Of a DNA stretch of 64,000 nucleotides, positions 53,651 through 64,000 are shown one piece after another. This stretch comes from Nilaparvata lugens. Taxonomy: Eukaryota > Arthropoda > Insecta > Hemiptera > Delphacidae. Under the pieces are notes generated by a model, which was not told the origin of the DNA, did not search any database, and saw only the letters and a program-made list of their open reading frames with translations. The translations under genes and the position numbers were made by a program. Location of the stretch: contig NC_052505.1 of NCBI RefSeq assembly GCF_014356525.2, positions 27,150,157-27,214,156 of the forward strand. Direction: 5' to 3'. How positions within the stretch are numbered: position 1 is the first letter of the stretch; the number at the start of each line of letters is the position of its first letter.

Positions 53651-54920
53651 AATGTTTAAATGTTTAAAGTTTAAATGTTTAAAGTTTAAATGTTTAAATG
53701 TTTAAATGTTTAAATTTTAAATGTTTAAATGTTTAAATGTTTAATGTTTAATGTTTAAATGTTTAAATGTTTAAATGTTTAAATGTTTAATGTTTAAATG
53801 TTAAATGTTTAAATGTTTAAATGTTTAAATGTTTAAATGTTTAAATGTTTAAATGTTTAAATGTTTAAATGTTTAAATGTTTAATGTTAAATGTTAAATG
53901 TTAAATGTTTAAATGTTTAAATGTTTAAATGTTAAATGTTTAAATGTTTGAATGATTAAATGTTTAATGTTTAAATGTTTAAATGTTTAAATGTTAATGT
54001 TTAAATGTTTGAATGATTAAATGTTTAAATGTTTAAATGTTAAATGTTTAAATGTTTAAATGTTTAAATGTTTAATGTTTAAATGTTTAAATGTTTAAAT
54101 GTTTAATGTTAAATGTTTAAATGTTTAATGTTTAAATGTTTAAATGTTTAAATGTTTAATGTTTAAATGTTTAAATGTTTAAATGTTTAATGTTTAAATG
54201 TTTAAATGTTTAAATGTTAAATGTTTAAATGTTTAAATGTTTAAATGTTTAAATTTTAAATGTTTAAATGTTTAAATGTTTAAATGTTTAAAGTTTAAAT
54301 GTTTAAATGTTTAATGTTTAAATGTTAAATGTTTTAAATGTTTAAATGTTTAAATGTTTAAATGTTAAATGTTTTAAATGTTAAATGTTTAAATGTTTAA
54401 ATGTTTAAATGTTTAAATGTTTAAATGTTTAAATGTTTAAATGTTTAAATGTTTAAATGTTTAAATGTTTAAATGTTTAATGTTTAAATGTTTAAATGAT
54501 TAAATGTTTAAATGTTTAAATGTTAAATGTTAAATGTTTAAATGATTAAATGTTTAAATGTTTAAATGTTTAAATGTTTAAATGTTTAAATGTTTAAAGT
54601 TAAATGTTTAAATGTTTAAATGTTTAATGTTTAATGTTTAAATGTTAAATGTTTAAATGTTTAAATGTTTAAATGTTTAAATGTTTAAATGTTAAATGTT
54701 TAAATGTTTAAATGTTAAATGTTTAAAGTTTAAATGTTTAAATGTTTAAATGTTTAAATGTTTAAATGTTTAATGTTTAAATGTTAAATGTTTTAAATGT
54801 TTAAATGTTTAAATGTTAAATGTTTAAATGTTTAAATGTTTAAATGTTTAAATGTTTAAATGTTTAAATGTTTAAATGTTTAAATGTTTAGCTGTTTGAA
54901 TGTTTAAATGTTTATATGTT
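53651..54920. repeat. 1.27-kb AAATGTTT octamer satellite array
   Basis: About 150-160 units of AAATGTTT with frequent 7-mer variants (AATGTTT, AAATGTT), a few AAAGTTT and AATGATT units. Each junction creates the palindrome TTTAAA. No coding potential. The right edge joins GCGCATTTACGGCGAAACGC, which looks like the end of a dispersed element. Confidence 0.97.
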
Positions 54921-55170
54921 GCGCATTTACGGCGAAACGCGGTAATAGATTTTCATGAAATTTGACAGGTATGTTCCTTTTTTAATTGCGCGTCGACGTA
55001 TATACAAGGTTTTTTTGGAAATTTTGCATTTCAAGGATAATATAAAGGAAAAAGGAGCCTCCTTCATACGCCAATATTAGAGTAAAAAATCAGACTAGTA
55101 TTATTCATCATAAATCAGCTGACAAGTGATTACACAGATGTGTGGAGAAGCCAGTCTATTGCTGTATTTC
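54921..55170. mobile_element. Repeat-like sequence next to the octamer array
   Basis: GCGCATTTACGGCGAAACGC, GATTTTCATGAAATTTGACA and AATTGCGCGTCGACGTATAT have the look of a dispersed element end. I see no second copy in the window, so this is inference. Confidence 0.35.
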
Positions 55171-55454
55171 CATAAGGTCTTTAGTTTCAATCAGGTACTT
55201 GTGGATGAGAATACTGCGTGAGGTCTACTGTTCACAGAACTACTAGTATAATTTGATGACGAGTAATGATGATGCTGGAGGATGGTGTAGGTGGAATGAA
55301 AGGACAATAAGAATGAGAAGGAGATGGAGGAGGAAAATATGAATAAGGAGATGAAGGAAACAGAGAGGATAGAAGGAGAAAATGTTCACTCATTTTTTAT
55401 TAAACCTTGTAATTATTATTATGAGCTACAAACTCATCTCTCTCCTTAATTATT

Positions 55455-55675
55455 GATTTATGATTCAGAGGCCCGGGTTCAAATCCCGGCCCGGGCAAGA
55501 TATTTATCTCGGGCCACTCACGTGTTTCGGATGGACACGTTAAACCGTCCCGGCTGCCTAAAAAGCAGTCGTTAGGTCATGTCAGAGGCCCTGAAATTGA
55601 TCAGTTGCGACCTGAAAACTCTGACACCAGACCTGAGCAAGCCAGGTCACTCGATATTATTATTATTATCTCTCT
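55455..55675 (+). mobile_element. SINE, 5'-truncated, with B box and ATT tail
   Basis: It begins in the tRNA-like head (TTTATGATTCAGAGGCCCGG, B box GGTTCAAATCC at 55481-55491), continues into a body containing ACGTTAAACCGTCCCGGCTG and GGCCCTGAAATTGATCAG, and ends in a TATTATTATTATT tail. The A box is missing, so the copy is truncated. The head is shared with 9785-9918. Confidence 0.75.
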
Positions 55676-56644
55676 CCTGTGTTTTGGAACCCACCAAAAA
55701 CTGTGAAACTATTAAACTCACATTGTCATTCCCTCATTAGTCAAGCACAAGTCTAGTGCTTATGTGGGTATCCGCATCCAGGTGGTGTGGTTCGTTTATC
55801 TCTGATCGAAATCCCCCCGAAAATGGGCGTTCAAATTCGGTCAATTCAGGAAAACAGCACTTTATAGTTGGATTAAATATAACTGTATTTTATCTCCAGA
55901 ACATCTCATACGAAAATTTATAATTTTGTAAAATGTATTGAATAGTTGGCAGTAGGCCGTCTATTCACTTATTTGTTATAATAATGCATTGAATAGTTGG
56001 CAATAGGACTTTGAATTTCATTACTTATACCGGAGACAAACGAATAGTATTCGTTTTTCTATGGTTATGTTATAGATGATTAGTATGAGCCACCGCATAT
56101 TGTAATCCAAATTCGTAGTCCTATAGCACTAGCTATAATAGGGCTACTATGGACGATTTTCCTCAGCAAAAATTAAAAAATATTAGCAGCACGTCATAAA
56201 CGAGAAATGAAAGAGTGAAGTTTCATTTATATCACAGAATACAAATATAGCAGTTTTCTGCTATACAATTATAGAAGTTTTCTCTGTTTATATCTACACT
56301 ATCATTCCATCTTTCTCTACACTATCTATTTTATGTATCATCTTTCTCTTCATCTCTCCGCTATTTCCTATGGTCTTTGCTATCACCAAGATCTCTGTAG
56401 TCTATACTGTGTGAGTAAGCATTACAGCTCAAAGATATTTGGCTACTGCTCATACAAACTCGTGTCGCTTCTCCCATTATCATGCCATCAATTTGTAGTT
56501 CTCGAACGAAGAACGAACGTAGTTCATTGTAGAACGCCCCTCCACTAGTTCCAAATGAACTGCAGCTCACTCCTCTGACTTACCTCACTCAACGAACTGT
56601 TTCTCCGGCTCACCCATCACACTAGCCACAGTCTTCGTCGCGCT

Positions 56645-56678
56645 TCAGTCGGCGTCTAACAGCCGGTGCGGGCGGACG
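56645..56678 (+). promoter_or_regulatory. Inr + DPE core promoter of the FBXL14/ppa gene
   Basis: Initiator TCAGTC (56645-56650) sets A at 56647 as +1. GGACG lies exactly at +28 to +32 (56674-56678), matching the insect downstream promoter element RGWYV at its required spacing. No TATA box is obvious. The 5' UTR would be 105 nt. Confidence 0.6.
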
Positions 56679-56699
56679 TGTGTGTCTCTCTTCCCACCC

Positions 56700-56738
56700 A
56701 TGTAACAAGTTTTTTCACATGTGACACATCCTTACATG
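56700..56738 (+). promoter_or_regulatory. Upstream start codons in the ppa 5' UTR
   Basis: ATGTAA at 56700 and ATGTGA at 56719 are start-stop uORFs. A third ATG at 56736 opens an out-of-frame 59-codon uORF that overlaps the main start and ends near 56912. The main ATG (56752) has a strong context (A at -3, G at +4). Confidence 0.65.
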
Positions 56739-56751
56739 TGTGAGCCACAAA

Positions 56752-57204
56752 ATGGACGAAACACGCTTGCTACTCACCGAACTACCGCCGCGTCTTCACA
56801 GACCGCATCTGCATCGACCACAATTGGACCTAACCTCGACACAAACACATGTGTCATGTTTGTACCCCGAGATTTTAGCTTTGATTTTTGGGATGTTGGA
56901 TGTTCGCGATAAAGGACGCGCGGCCCAAGTGTGTACGGCTTGGAGGGACGCCAGCTACCATAAATCAGTGTGGCGGGGAGTTGTGTCCAAACTACATCTA
57001 CGACGTTCGAACCCTTCCTTGTTTAGTAGTTTGGTTCGACGGGGAATTCGTAACCTGAGTGGGTGCTACAACCTGACAGACTTGGCGTTGTCACATGCGT
57101 TCAGTGACGATGCTCCCTCGCTGACACATCTCGATCTCTCGCTCTGCAAGCAGATCACTGACACTAGTCTAGGACGGCTGGCGCAGCATCTCAAGAACCT
57201 TCAG
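56752..57204 (+). CDS. ppa: F-box/LRR protein FBXL14 (partner of paired), first coding exon
   Basis: FBXL14/Ppa is the substrate receptor of an SCF ubiquitin ligase; in Drosophila it targets Paired, and in vertebrates Snail-family factors. The exon gives 151 residues: a 32-residue His/Pro/Leu extension, an F-box at about 34-78 (HVSCLYPEILALIFGMLDV, then AAQVCTAWRDASYHKSVWRG), KLHLRRSNPSLFSSL, then leucine-rich repeats (NLSGCYNLTD, LDLSLCKQITDTSLGRLAQH), ending LKNLQ at donor GTACCT. Relative to FBXL14 as I know it, about 24 residues (most of the first LRR) are missing in frame between R100 and N101. The other LRR exons (about 250 residues) were not found up to 64000, so the first intron exceeds 6.8 kb or those exons were overlooked. 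The GTG-initiated extension at 56740 is not used: the ATG at 56752 is the first in-frame one. Confidence 0.92.
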
Positions 57205-57349
57205 GTACCTAACATAGTTTCATCTTCTGATTAGTGTTTAGATTTGTGTAGTAAAAGTTGGTAAAATGGTATACACAGGTTGGGTGCATTCATCTCAAAA
57301 ATTAGTTTAGAAATCTCAACTGTAACACAAGTGCAGGTTTCTGGTTTAT

Positions 57350-57535
57350 CTGCTGGTTTAGATGCTCTGTACTGTGCAATAATGTTAACTTCATAACTTC
57401 CGAATTGGTGTAACACAAATAGACCACCTAAGATAGGGAGTACAATGTATTACAATTCGGAAGTTCTAACAATTAGAGTGTAGTGACTTTAAAGTCACAT
57501 TATTGCACAGTACAGAGCATCTAAACCAGTAAGAG
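57350..57535. mobile_element. Hairpin MITE in ppa intron 1
   Basis: GGTTTAGATGCTCTGTACTG and the inverse CAGTACAGAGCATCTAAACC are perfect for about 31 bp. Inner segments AACTTCCGAATTG/CAATTCGGAAGTT also pair. Confidence 0.85.
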
Positions 57536-57749
57536 CATCTATGTTTTAGAGCATCTAAAACATAAAATGTCTGCATTGTGTCAAGAATCTCAATATATAT
57601 TCTATTCAATTAGTCCCTAGAATGTTGTGTAGAAGATAATGATAAATTATGCTACAAGAATCCTATTAGGCAAAATCCTATAAGTGCCAGATATGCTCAG
57701 ACTGAAGATTATGTTCGTTCGTTGACCCATCAATTTGAGAAACTACAAG

Positions 57750-58024
57750 CATAGAGAAACGATAGCATGAGTAGATATCCCATGGTATAGGGTGTTTATG
57801 TCGCAACTTTTACTGTTATCCCAAACCGATAGTTCACGTAGTTCTTTCCTATGCAGCAGTGTGACGCTGGTAGTCTCTCAAATTGTGCCGTTCATACACT
57901 ATCACCACAACAAAACAGTAGAAATTGAGAATAATCGACAGTAATCGGCTTGAGATAACAGTAAAAGTTGCGACATAAATTCCCTATACCATGGGATATC
58001 TACTTACACTATTGTTTCTCTATG
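57750..58024. mobile_element. 275-bp MITE, CATAGAG...CTCTATG, perfect 7-bp target duplication
   Basis: Second full copy of the 28.4-kb family. CTACAAG flanks both ends exactly (57743-57749, 58025-58031). Long inverted ends include TAGATATCCCATGGTATAGG and GTCGCAACTTTTACTG. Confidence 0.88.
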
Positions 58025-58029
58025 CTACA

Positions 58030-61000
58030 AGTACACCTAGTTTACTCTATCGATCAGTGCCGAAATTGTTGAAGAATAATTTGAAACTTGGTGCACAAGT
58101 TGTGTCCAAAATATCCTAGAAAGAGTCTGGTGTTACAATATCAACCAATTTTTCCTTAAATTCTGAAGAGAATGTTGTTACCTAAATTGGTCTACAAGTA
58201 GTGTCTGATGTATATCAGTAAAATTTGACAAGCCAAGGCACATACGGTAAAACTACCCGATACCCACCACAACTATCCACTATCTACAACCCGATTAGTA
58301 CGTACATTTGTGTTTTGATTGTAAGTTATGTCTCCAATTGTGCCCAAAAAGTGTTGAGTCTATTGGGAAATTGGTCCGAGTATTGTCAACAGTTTGTAGG
58401 TTATCCCAAAATATGGTGCTATATGAATCTTCAATTCATCAAAACTGTGCAGAGTAGGTACCAAAGTTGCTGAAATGGTCGCCGATATCCTGTAGTAGCT
58501 GTACTGTATATCTCCAAGTCCTATATCTCTAAAGATTTTCACGATATTCTCCAGTACAAGCTTTTTGGAGTCTAAACATCAGTAGCGTTTGTTAGTCAAT
58601 TGGTCAACAATAAGGTTCATCTAAATTCTGTGTCCTTATGCTCCTGCTTTTTTCTCTACAATTTTTGTGGATTTTTCTATCATAACAGTTATAAAGTATT
58701 ACTGTTTGCACTAAAAAATTAGGAAAAGTGAATAATACGCCAGTTATATTGTTCTTTCCTTATTTTCTCTAGCACAATAATTAAGAGAGTTTTTTTGTGC
58801 CTGGAAAATATCAACGGAAACACCAGTGCTATATATAGTAAGTGTGCAGGGATACTAGTGTTTGGACCCACCCTGGAGGGTTTGTGAATGTTATGTGATG
58901 AAATACTGTGTTTAGCTCGGAGTTTTGCCTGGAGGATTTTGTAAGGCCTCCACTTCCAGCAAGTAAGTGCTATATCAGTTTCTGTCATCATAGCCTATTC
59001 TAAATGCTATACCCAGCTTTCTCTTTACTGGCATTACCTACCAGCCAGGTATATACTCTTATGATGTGCTGATAACAAAATATACCAGAATCAAAGTTTA
59101 GATTGTCAAGAATATTGTAGACTAACAGGAAACCCGTGCTCCGCAAGGGCACATTTACAAACTTTACAAACTGAAAACTTGACCTTCTGAAATTTTGAAG
59201 AATACAAAATATGTCCATAACCATCCTCCGTCAATTGAGAATCAATGTGCAAAATTTCAAGTTAATCAGTCCACTAGTTCAGAAGTGATGATGACGATAC
59301 GTCATTTGTGAATTTCCTATCCCGTACGTGTATAAGAGTTCTTTGTACTTTTTTTGATTTATACAATATGTACATCATCAAAATGATAGGGAGAGAAAAA
59401 ATAAGGTAACCTTGTTATTCCTCTTCCAAATTTAGATAAGGTTACACATAGTCCGAAATAGATTAAGTTTTGTAGAAATTAAGCCAATTCTTTCCTTTAT
59501 TATATTACTATAGATTCACCTGATTAACAATTCTAAATCACATCAGGCACAGTTCACAGACACTTCACTGTCAACTGTCAGTATTTATGTATTAGAATCT
59601 CTTTGATTTAATCTTATTTTATTTAAAGGGAGTAAACAGTTTGAAGTTGATCGAGCTATAGCCTCAACACGTGTGTTAATAACAAACATGGATAGACTAC
59701 TAATTCCATTCCAGTGTCTTGAACTAGAGTAGCAATATTCCTTCTCGCAAAATTGCTCATAGATGGAAGATGGTTCAAACACGGGTTGGTCACTCGTCCA
59801 ACTGGAGTAACAAGCGCATGTCTCTCAACTCACCTCTGAGTGATCAGCTTGAACACTGAGCCAACCGTCTCGCATATTTGAGGTTTCATATTTGAATGTT
59901 CATATTCCAAACTAAGTCACCATAATAGTTGATATGTTTTATCTTTATAGAACTTAATACAATTCGATGATGTTTGCAATAATTCCAAATGGATGTTTAT
60001 TAATGTTTTTGAATGATTATTTAATCGTCAGTAGTTTTGTTTGCCATAGTACGATAACAAAATATAAGAATAAGACGAACGGTTTGTCCATTTTTTTTAA
60101 ACATGTTGTGATAAACCAAGATTGCGAATAATTGTGTATAATAATAATTGAAGCAATAACGTTTAATTGAAATGATTTCAGTTTACATTACAATAGATCG
60201 CAGTTCACAGATTACTACCAAAATGATAACTGTCTATTGAATGCAGCTCAATTGATGCACAATTAATTACTCATCAATACTATTAATTGTTAGTAATGGA
60301 ATTAGAGATGTTGTGATAGTAATAGTTCAATGAATAGAGAGATGAGTAATGACAGAAATCCAATAGTAATAGTGGAATCTCAATGAGATGAGTAACTGAA
60401 GAAAAATAACTTACCCTGTGAAGGCTGTAATAATATTCTGTCAAATATATAGGATAATCAGGCTCTCATATAATTTATTGATTGTATTTGCAGGCTTCCA
60501 TACGATATTGGTTGCATAAAAGATTCAAATAAACTGTCCCAGCAAAGCAATTTTCTGGGGTGACCACCCTCCCAAGCCCCCATGACGCGCCCCCCTAAAA
60601 TTTTAGTACCAGCCCCCTAATAGATAAGGCAACCTTGCATAAAAGGGTCGCCAGAAGTTATTTTAAACACGGCACACTTCTGACCTTTTTTGGGTTTTCA
60701 CCTGTAGAAATTATAACTCATTAACCTTGTTGGTAAAGCATATAATTGAATATTGTTAATAAGTACAATTATATACTATTGTTTCTTGCTTTACAACTAA
60801 CAAATTGATTACAATAATAGTTTTCTTAGATGTAAATGCGATCCCTTCGGAAATACATTGATTAAAAGAATTGGTACTGAGAATAGCCTACTATTTTTGT
60901 GTTAAGGCTAACAGAATATTGTTTTGATAAAAATTTTGAATAACAGTGCATTTTCTCTCGATTAGAATCGTAGGAAATAGTCAACTTGAAAATTTATAAA

Positions 61001-61840
61001 TTGTATGGGCGAATCGATAATAGTCTGGAAATCCTAGTAGTAGTTTAATACAAAATGGAAGTAAATCAACATTTCTTGTTTCATTCCAATGTACAAAGTA
61101 CAAAACCATTAGCATAGTTGATTTCCCAAGTCTACGATAGATAGTTAATCGAACTAAGGACAGATGTCTGGCAGGCTAATTGTTCAAGCTCTTAACTCAG
61201 TCTGAATATTTGATGCTCAAATACAGGTTTAACAATTTCTTTTTTTTCAACAATAAAATTAATATCATCTGATTCTCACTGCACGGAAATCAGATAGAAT
61301 GTTTTTATCCTAATCTCTCTGAAAAAACACGATCTACATCTCTCAGGAGTATGTGTAACCCGTGTCCCGCAAAAGTCCGCCCAAAAAATAATTGTAATTT
61401 TATAGTTCCATGCTTAAAATTAAAAGTATTTCCTATCAAATTCACTCGTCAACTGTATGAATTTACAATATAAAATGAATAATTTGAAAAATAGAATAAT
61501 AATTATTTCTTATTTTGTCAAAATTACGTTAATAACCTTCATTGGAAATAGATTGTATGTTGAATGTCGAATGTGACCCGACAACCATTCATTCACAAGT
61601 CCCGGGCGTTCCTCTACACAACGAAACTGCAGTCGGTATAGATTTGATTCGGCTTTTATCTAACGTAACCGTTGTATCACAAATAAAATAAATTTGTTTT
61701 AATTATTAGACTTAATTGATTAATATAGATTAAAATTGGCTTATAGCAATCCATGGTGAATTCAGAATCTTTATGCAACATTTCAGTTCAGTAGTTCAGA
61801 TGTGATGATGCGTCAATTGTGTATTTCGTATACACTACAT
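58030..61840. other. ppa intron 1, mostly featureless
   Basis: No LRR exon detected. Two related dispersed repeats occur: 59125-59340 (CCCGTGCTCCGCAAGGGCAC ... CAGAAGTGATGATGACG) and 61350-61850 (CCCGTGTCCCGC ... CAGATGTGATGATGCGTCAA). 59360-59480 matches the repeat at 32.64 kb. Confidence 0.5.
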
Positions 61841-61847
61841 GCATAAG

Positions 61848-62098
61848 ACCTGTCAAATCAAGTGTATATTACATTCAAAGTTCTAAAAGCTGAGAACTAA
61901 GAAGACGGTAATAACAGAAAAAATATTAAATTCTTATTAGTTCTCAGCTTTTAGAACTTAATAGAAGACGGTAATAACAGAAAAAATATTATTAATATAG
62001 GATTTCTTCCTATATTTTTTCTGTTATTACCGTCTTCTTACTTCTTAGTTCTCAGCTTTTAGAACTTTGAATGTAATATACACTTGATTTGACAGTTT
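61848..62098. repeat. ~250-bp palindrome with ~85-bp near-perfect arms
   Basis: CTGTCAAATCAAGTGTATAT...GAAGACGGTAATAACAG reads inverted at the right end as CTGTTATTACCGTCTTC...ATATACACTTGATTTGACAG. A partial extra copy of the inner segment (GAAGACGGTAATAACAG at 61964) sits inside. Arms are almost identical, suggesting recent origin. Confidence 0.88.
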
Positions 62099-62099
62099 T

Positions 62100-64000
62100 T
62101 GAATATTTAATCTTCTGACAGATGTTAAGATTGAGAAGTGAGAATGAGTTATTACATAATCAAAAATGTTCACCCCATCTATTATTGATGCCTCGTTTTT
62201 CCTTCTAATCAAATCTTGGAACTTTCCATGGAGACATCCAATGCTTGAAGGGTTTCTTTGAATACTTGCAAGAACTGTATTTTCTTTGTTTGTTGTTGGT
62301 GATAACTGGATGTAGATCAATTTTATTGCTGTTTAGCCAGCTTTTCATTCCAAGTTCTGAACTAGCCTCTTATTGCAGTAAATTTCGAATTAGAGTTTGA
62401 AATATATTCTATCCTCTATCTTAGCGTGCTACTACAATTCGGAAGTTACGTCAGAGTATGGATTCCAAAATTTTGTTAAACTGAATTCTTGAAGGGTTTT
62501 TCTCAGGAAGTTTTCTTGAAGAAAACTTCAAACTCAGCTGTGAAAATGTACACTTGGCTCGCTTGTCGGTGTCAGTAGCCTAGCTTTTCGTTCCAAGTTC
62601 TGAACTTAGCCTTCAAAATTTTGATTGTGAAACACAGTGTCGGTGCTTGACTGCTGGTGCATATCCTTCTCTCTCACTCCCTCACCCTCACATCGTCTCT
62701 CTCACTCCCTCTTGCATGCAGGGCTGCCAACTGTGCGTGACACTATTCTCCTTCTAGCTCTGTGCGTGTGGCACACCTGTTTCACTCTTTATCATGGGCT
62801 AAATACAGTACACTAACATCTACATGTATAGAATACTGTATTTAGCATCCTGTCGTACAACTGAGTGGGAGAACCCTTCAACTGATATTCGTGACAGGCT
62901 TGATAAGCGTGCTAGGGTGAGCTATATCTATATTTCATAGATTACATAGTTTCGTATAGATATACTTGGCCAATAGAGTCCCCCAATGGCAATAACTACT
63001 CGTACATAATATATGTACAGAAAATGATATACATTTACTCCCTCATGACAATAAACATGAATAGATACAGGTTGCTACTATCCAACCTAGGGCTTACATC
63101 TGAAAACTTATCTTATAACTATGATGTTTGTGTAATATACCACCTACTTAATAAAGGGTAGTTGTACTCTTATGCTACCAATGGGAAACCAAATACAAAT
63201 ATTTTTTTGAAAAAATTATGATTCCAACTGTATCAATCTCAATATTAATTTGTTCATTTCCAAGCTCGAGCTTGCTCTTCCAGGAAAGTAGTTCCCGATG
63301 TTATATTTTTTAGAATAATTTCATTATTGCAGTGTATATTGTATAAAATATAGTTTATTGAGTGAGTTCTTTTGTAATTTATGACGAATATAATAAGTAA
63401 ATAAAAGTAGTTTGAGTTGGAAGATAAATTTAAAGCGAAATGGTTTTTATGAAAATTGTGTGGTAATTCTGTACATAATTGATTAATTGAATAATTAGAT
63501 TGACTGGGGGATGATTCCTAATTGCTGTAGATGAATATCATTAAAGTAATACTGAATACTGTTCTCTAACATTAATTCTTAGAGAATAGAATGCAATTGG
63601 CAATTTAATTAGATTTCGACGCTCCAGTATCTATTTTGAACCGATCTCATGTCCATTTTTTCTTCAGGATAGCCTAAATGAAGCTCATACATGATAAGTG
63701 AAATTCATTCATCAAACGCATTGACATTGCTTAAATTGTCCCGCTCTCTGGCAACTACGCAAAGGCAACTCTCTGGCAACCCGCTACTCTGGCAAAGTAA
63801 TAACTTTATTACTCTCTCCGATAACCATATTCGTTATTATGGACATTCATATTCCATCAGCCCAAATTCCTTTGAATCCGAATCTAGACATCATACTACA
63901 GAGACCTTTGTTGTTTGAGGTGTCATTACACATCATATGTTTACCTATATTATATAAAATCAAATCATAGATATCAATACATCTTTTTATCAAAGGTATG
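62100..64000. other. Non-coding stretch to the window end
   Basis: No exon recognised. A CTCTCTCACTCCCTC-type pyrimidine repeat occurs at about 62670-62712. The remainder is AT-rich, presumably still ppa intron 1. Confidence 0.45.

Noticed and set aside
56740..56751. A four-codon N-terminal extension of the F-box protein beginning with GTG
   Set aside because: Nuclear genes of animals rarely start with GTG, and the ATG at 56752 has a strong context.
62045..62320. 91-residue minus-strand ORF
   Set aside because: Its end lies inside the palindrome and it has no recognisable family; likely chance.

Overview
The window is insect nuclear DNA: AT-rich, intron-rich and full of decayed transposons, with short GC-rich protein-coding exons. 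The gene content (ARNT/tango, RNA polymerase III subunit RPC8, FBXL14/partner of paired) is generally arthropod. The mix of hairpin MITEs, short tRNA-headed SINEs and an octamer satellite suggests a hemipteran, possibly a delphacid planthopper such as Nilaparvata. That species guess is inference only. A 100-N scaffold gap lies at 20146-20245.

Layout. 1-17 kb is transposon-dominated: a dead piggyBac-like element (1.1-1.7 kb); a cluster of inverted MITE copies, one of them split by a dead non-LTR retrotransposon (2.8-6.8 kb); a ~190-bp tandem repeat (7.0-7.9 kb); two non-LTR elements, one nested in the other (12.75-14.98 kb); and an 813-bp terminal-inverted-repeat element with a perfect 8-bp target duplication (15.3-16.1 kb). 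17.6-19.5 kb (minus) holds a two-exon C2H2 gene with 15 complete zinc fingers and fossil fingers beyond its stop. 20.8-33.1 kb (plus) holds eight exons of the bHLH-PAS gene tango/ARNT, from PAS-A to the stop codon; the bHLH exons are not visible here. 37.5-44.05 kb (minus) holds a complete five-exon Polr3H (RPC8, 203 residues). 46-50 kb carries a MITE, a dead hAT element with an 8-bp target duplication, and a polypyrimidine tract. 53.65-54.92 kb is a 1.27-kb array of an AAATGTTT-like octamer. 56.65-57.20 kb (plus) is the core promoter, 5' UTR and first coding exon of an F-box/LRR gene (FBXL14, Drosophila ppa). Its remaining exons were not found before the window ends.

The three recognised housekeeping/regulatory genes act independently: a transcription-factor dimerisation partner, a Pol III stalk subunit, and an SCF ubiquitin-ligase receptor. 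I see no operon-like or defence-like system. The most interesting points are: four probable single-base errors or lesions in tango exons beside the scaffold gap; a tandem duplication in a tango intron that copied a splice acceptor and the first bases of the next exon; an in-frame 24-codon deletion removing most of the first leucine-rich repeat of the FBXL14 homologue, whose 5' UTR also carries two start-stop uORFs; and a zinc-finger array caught while decaying.
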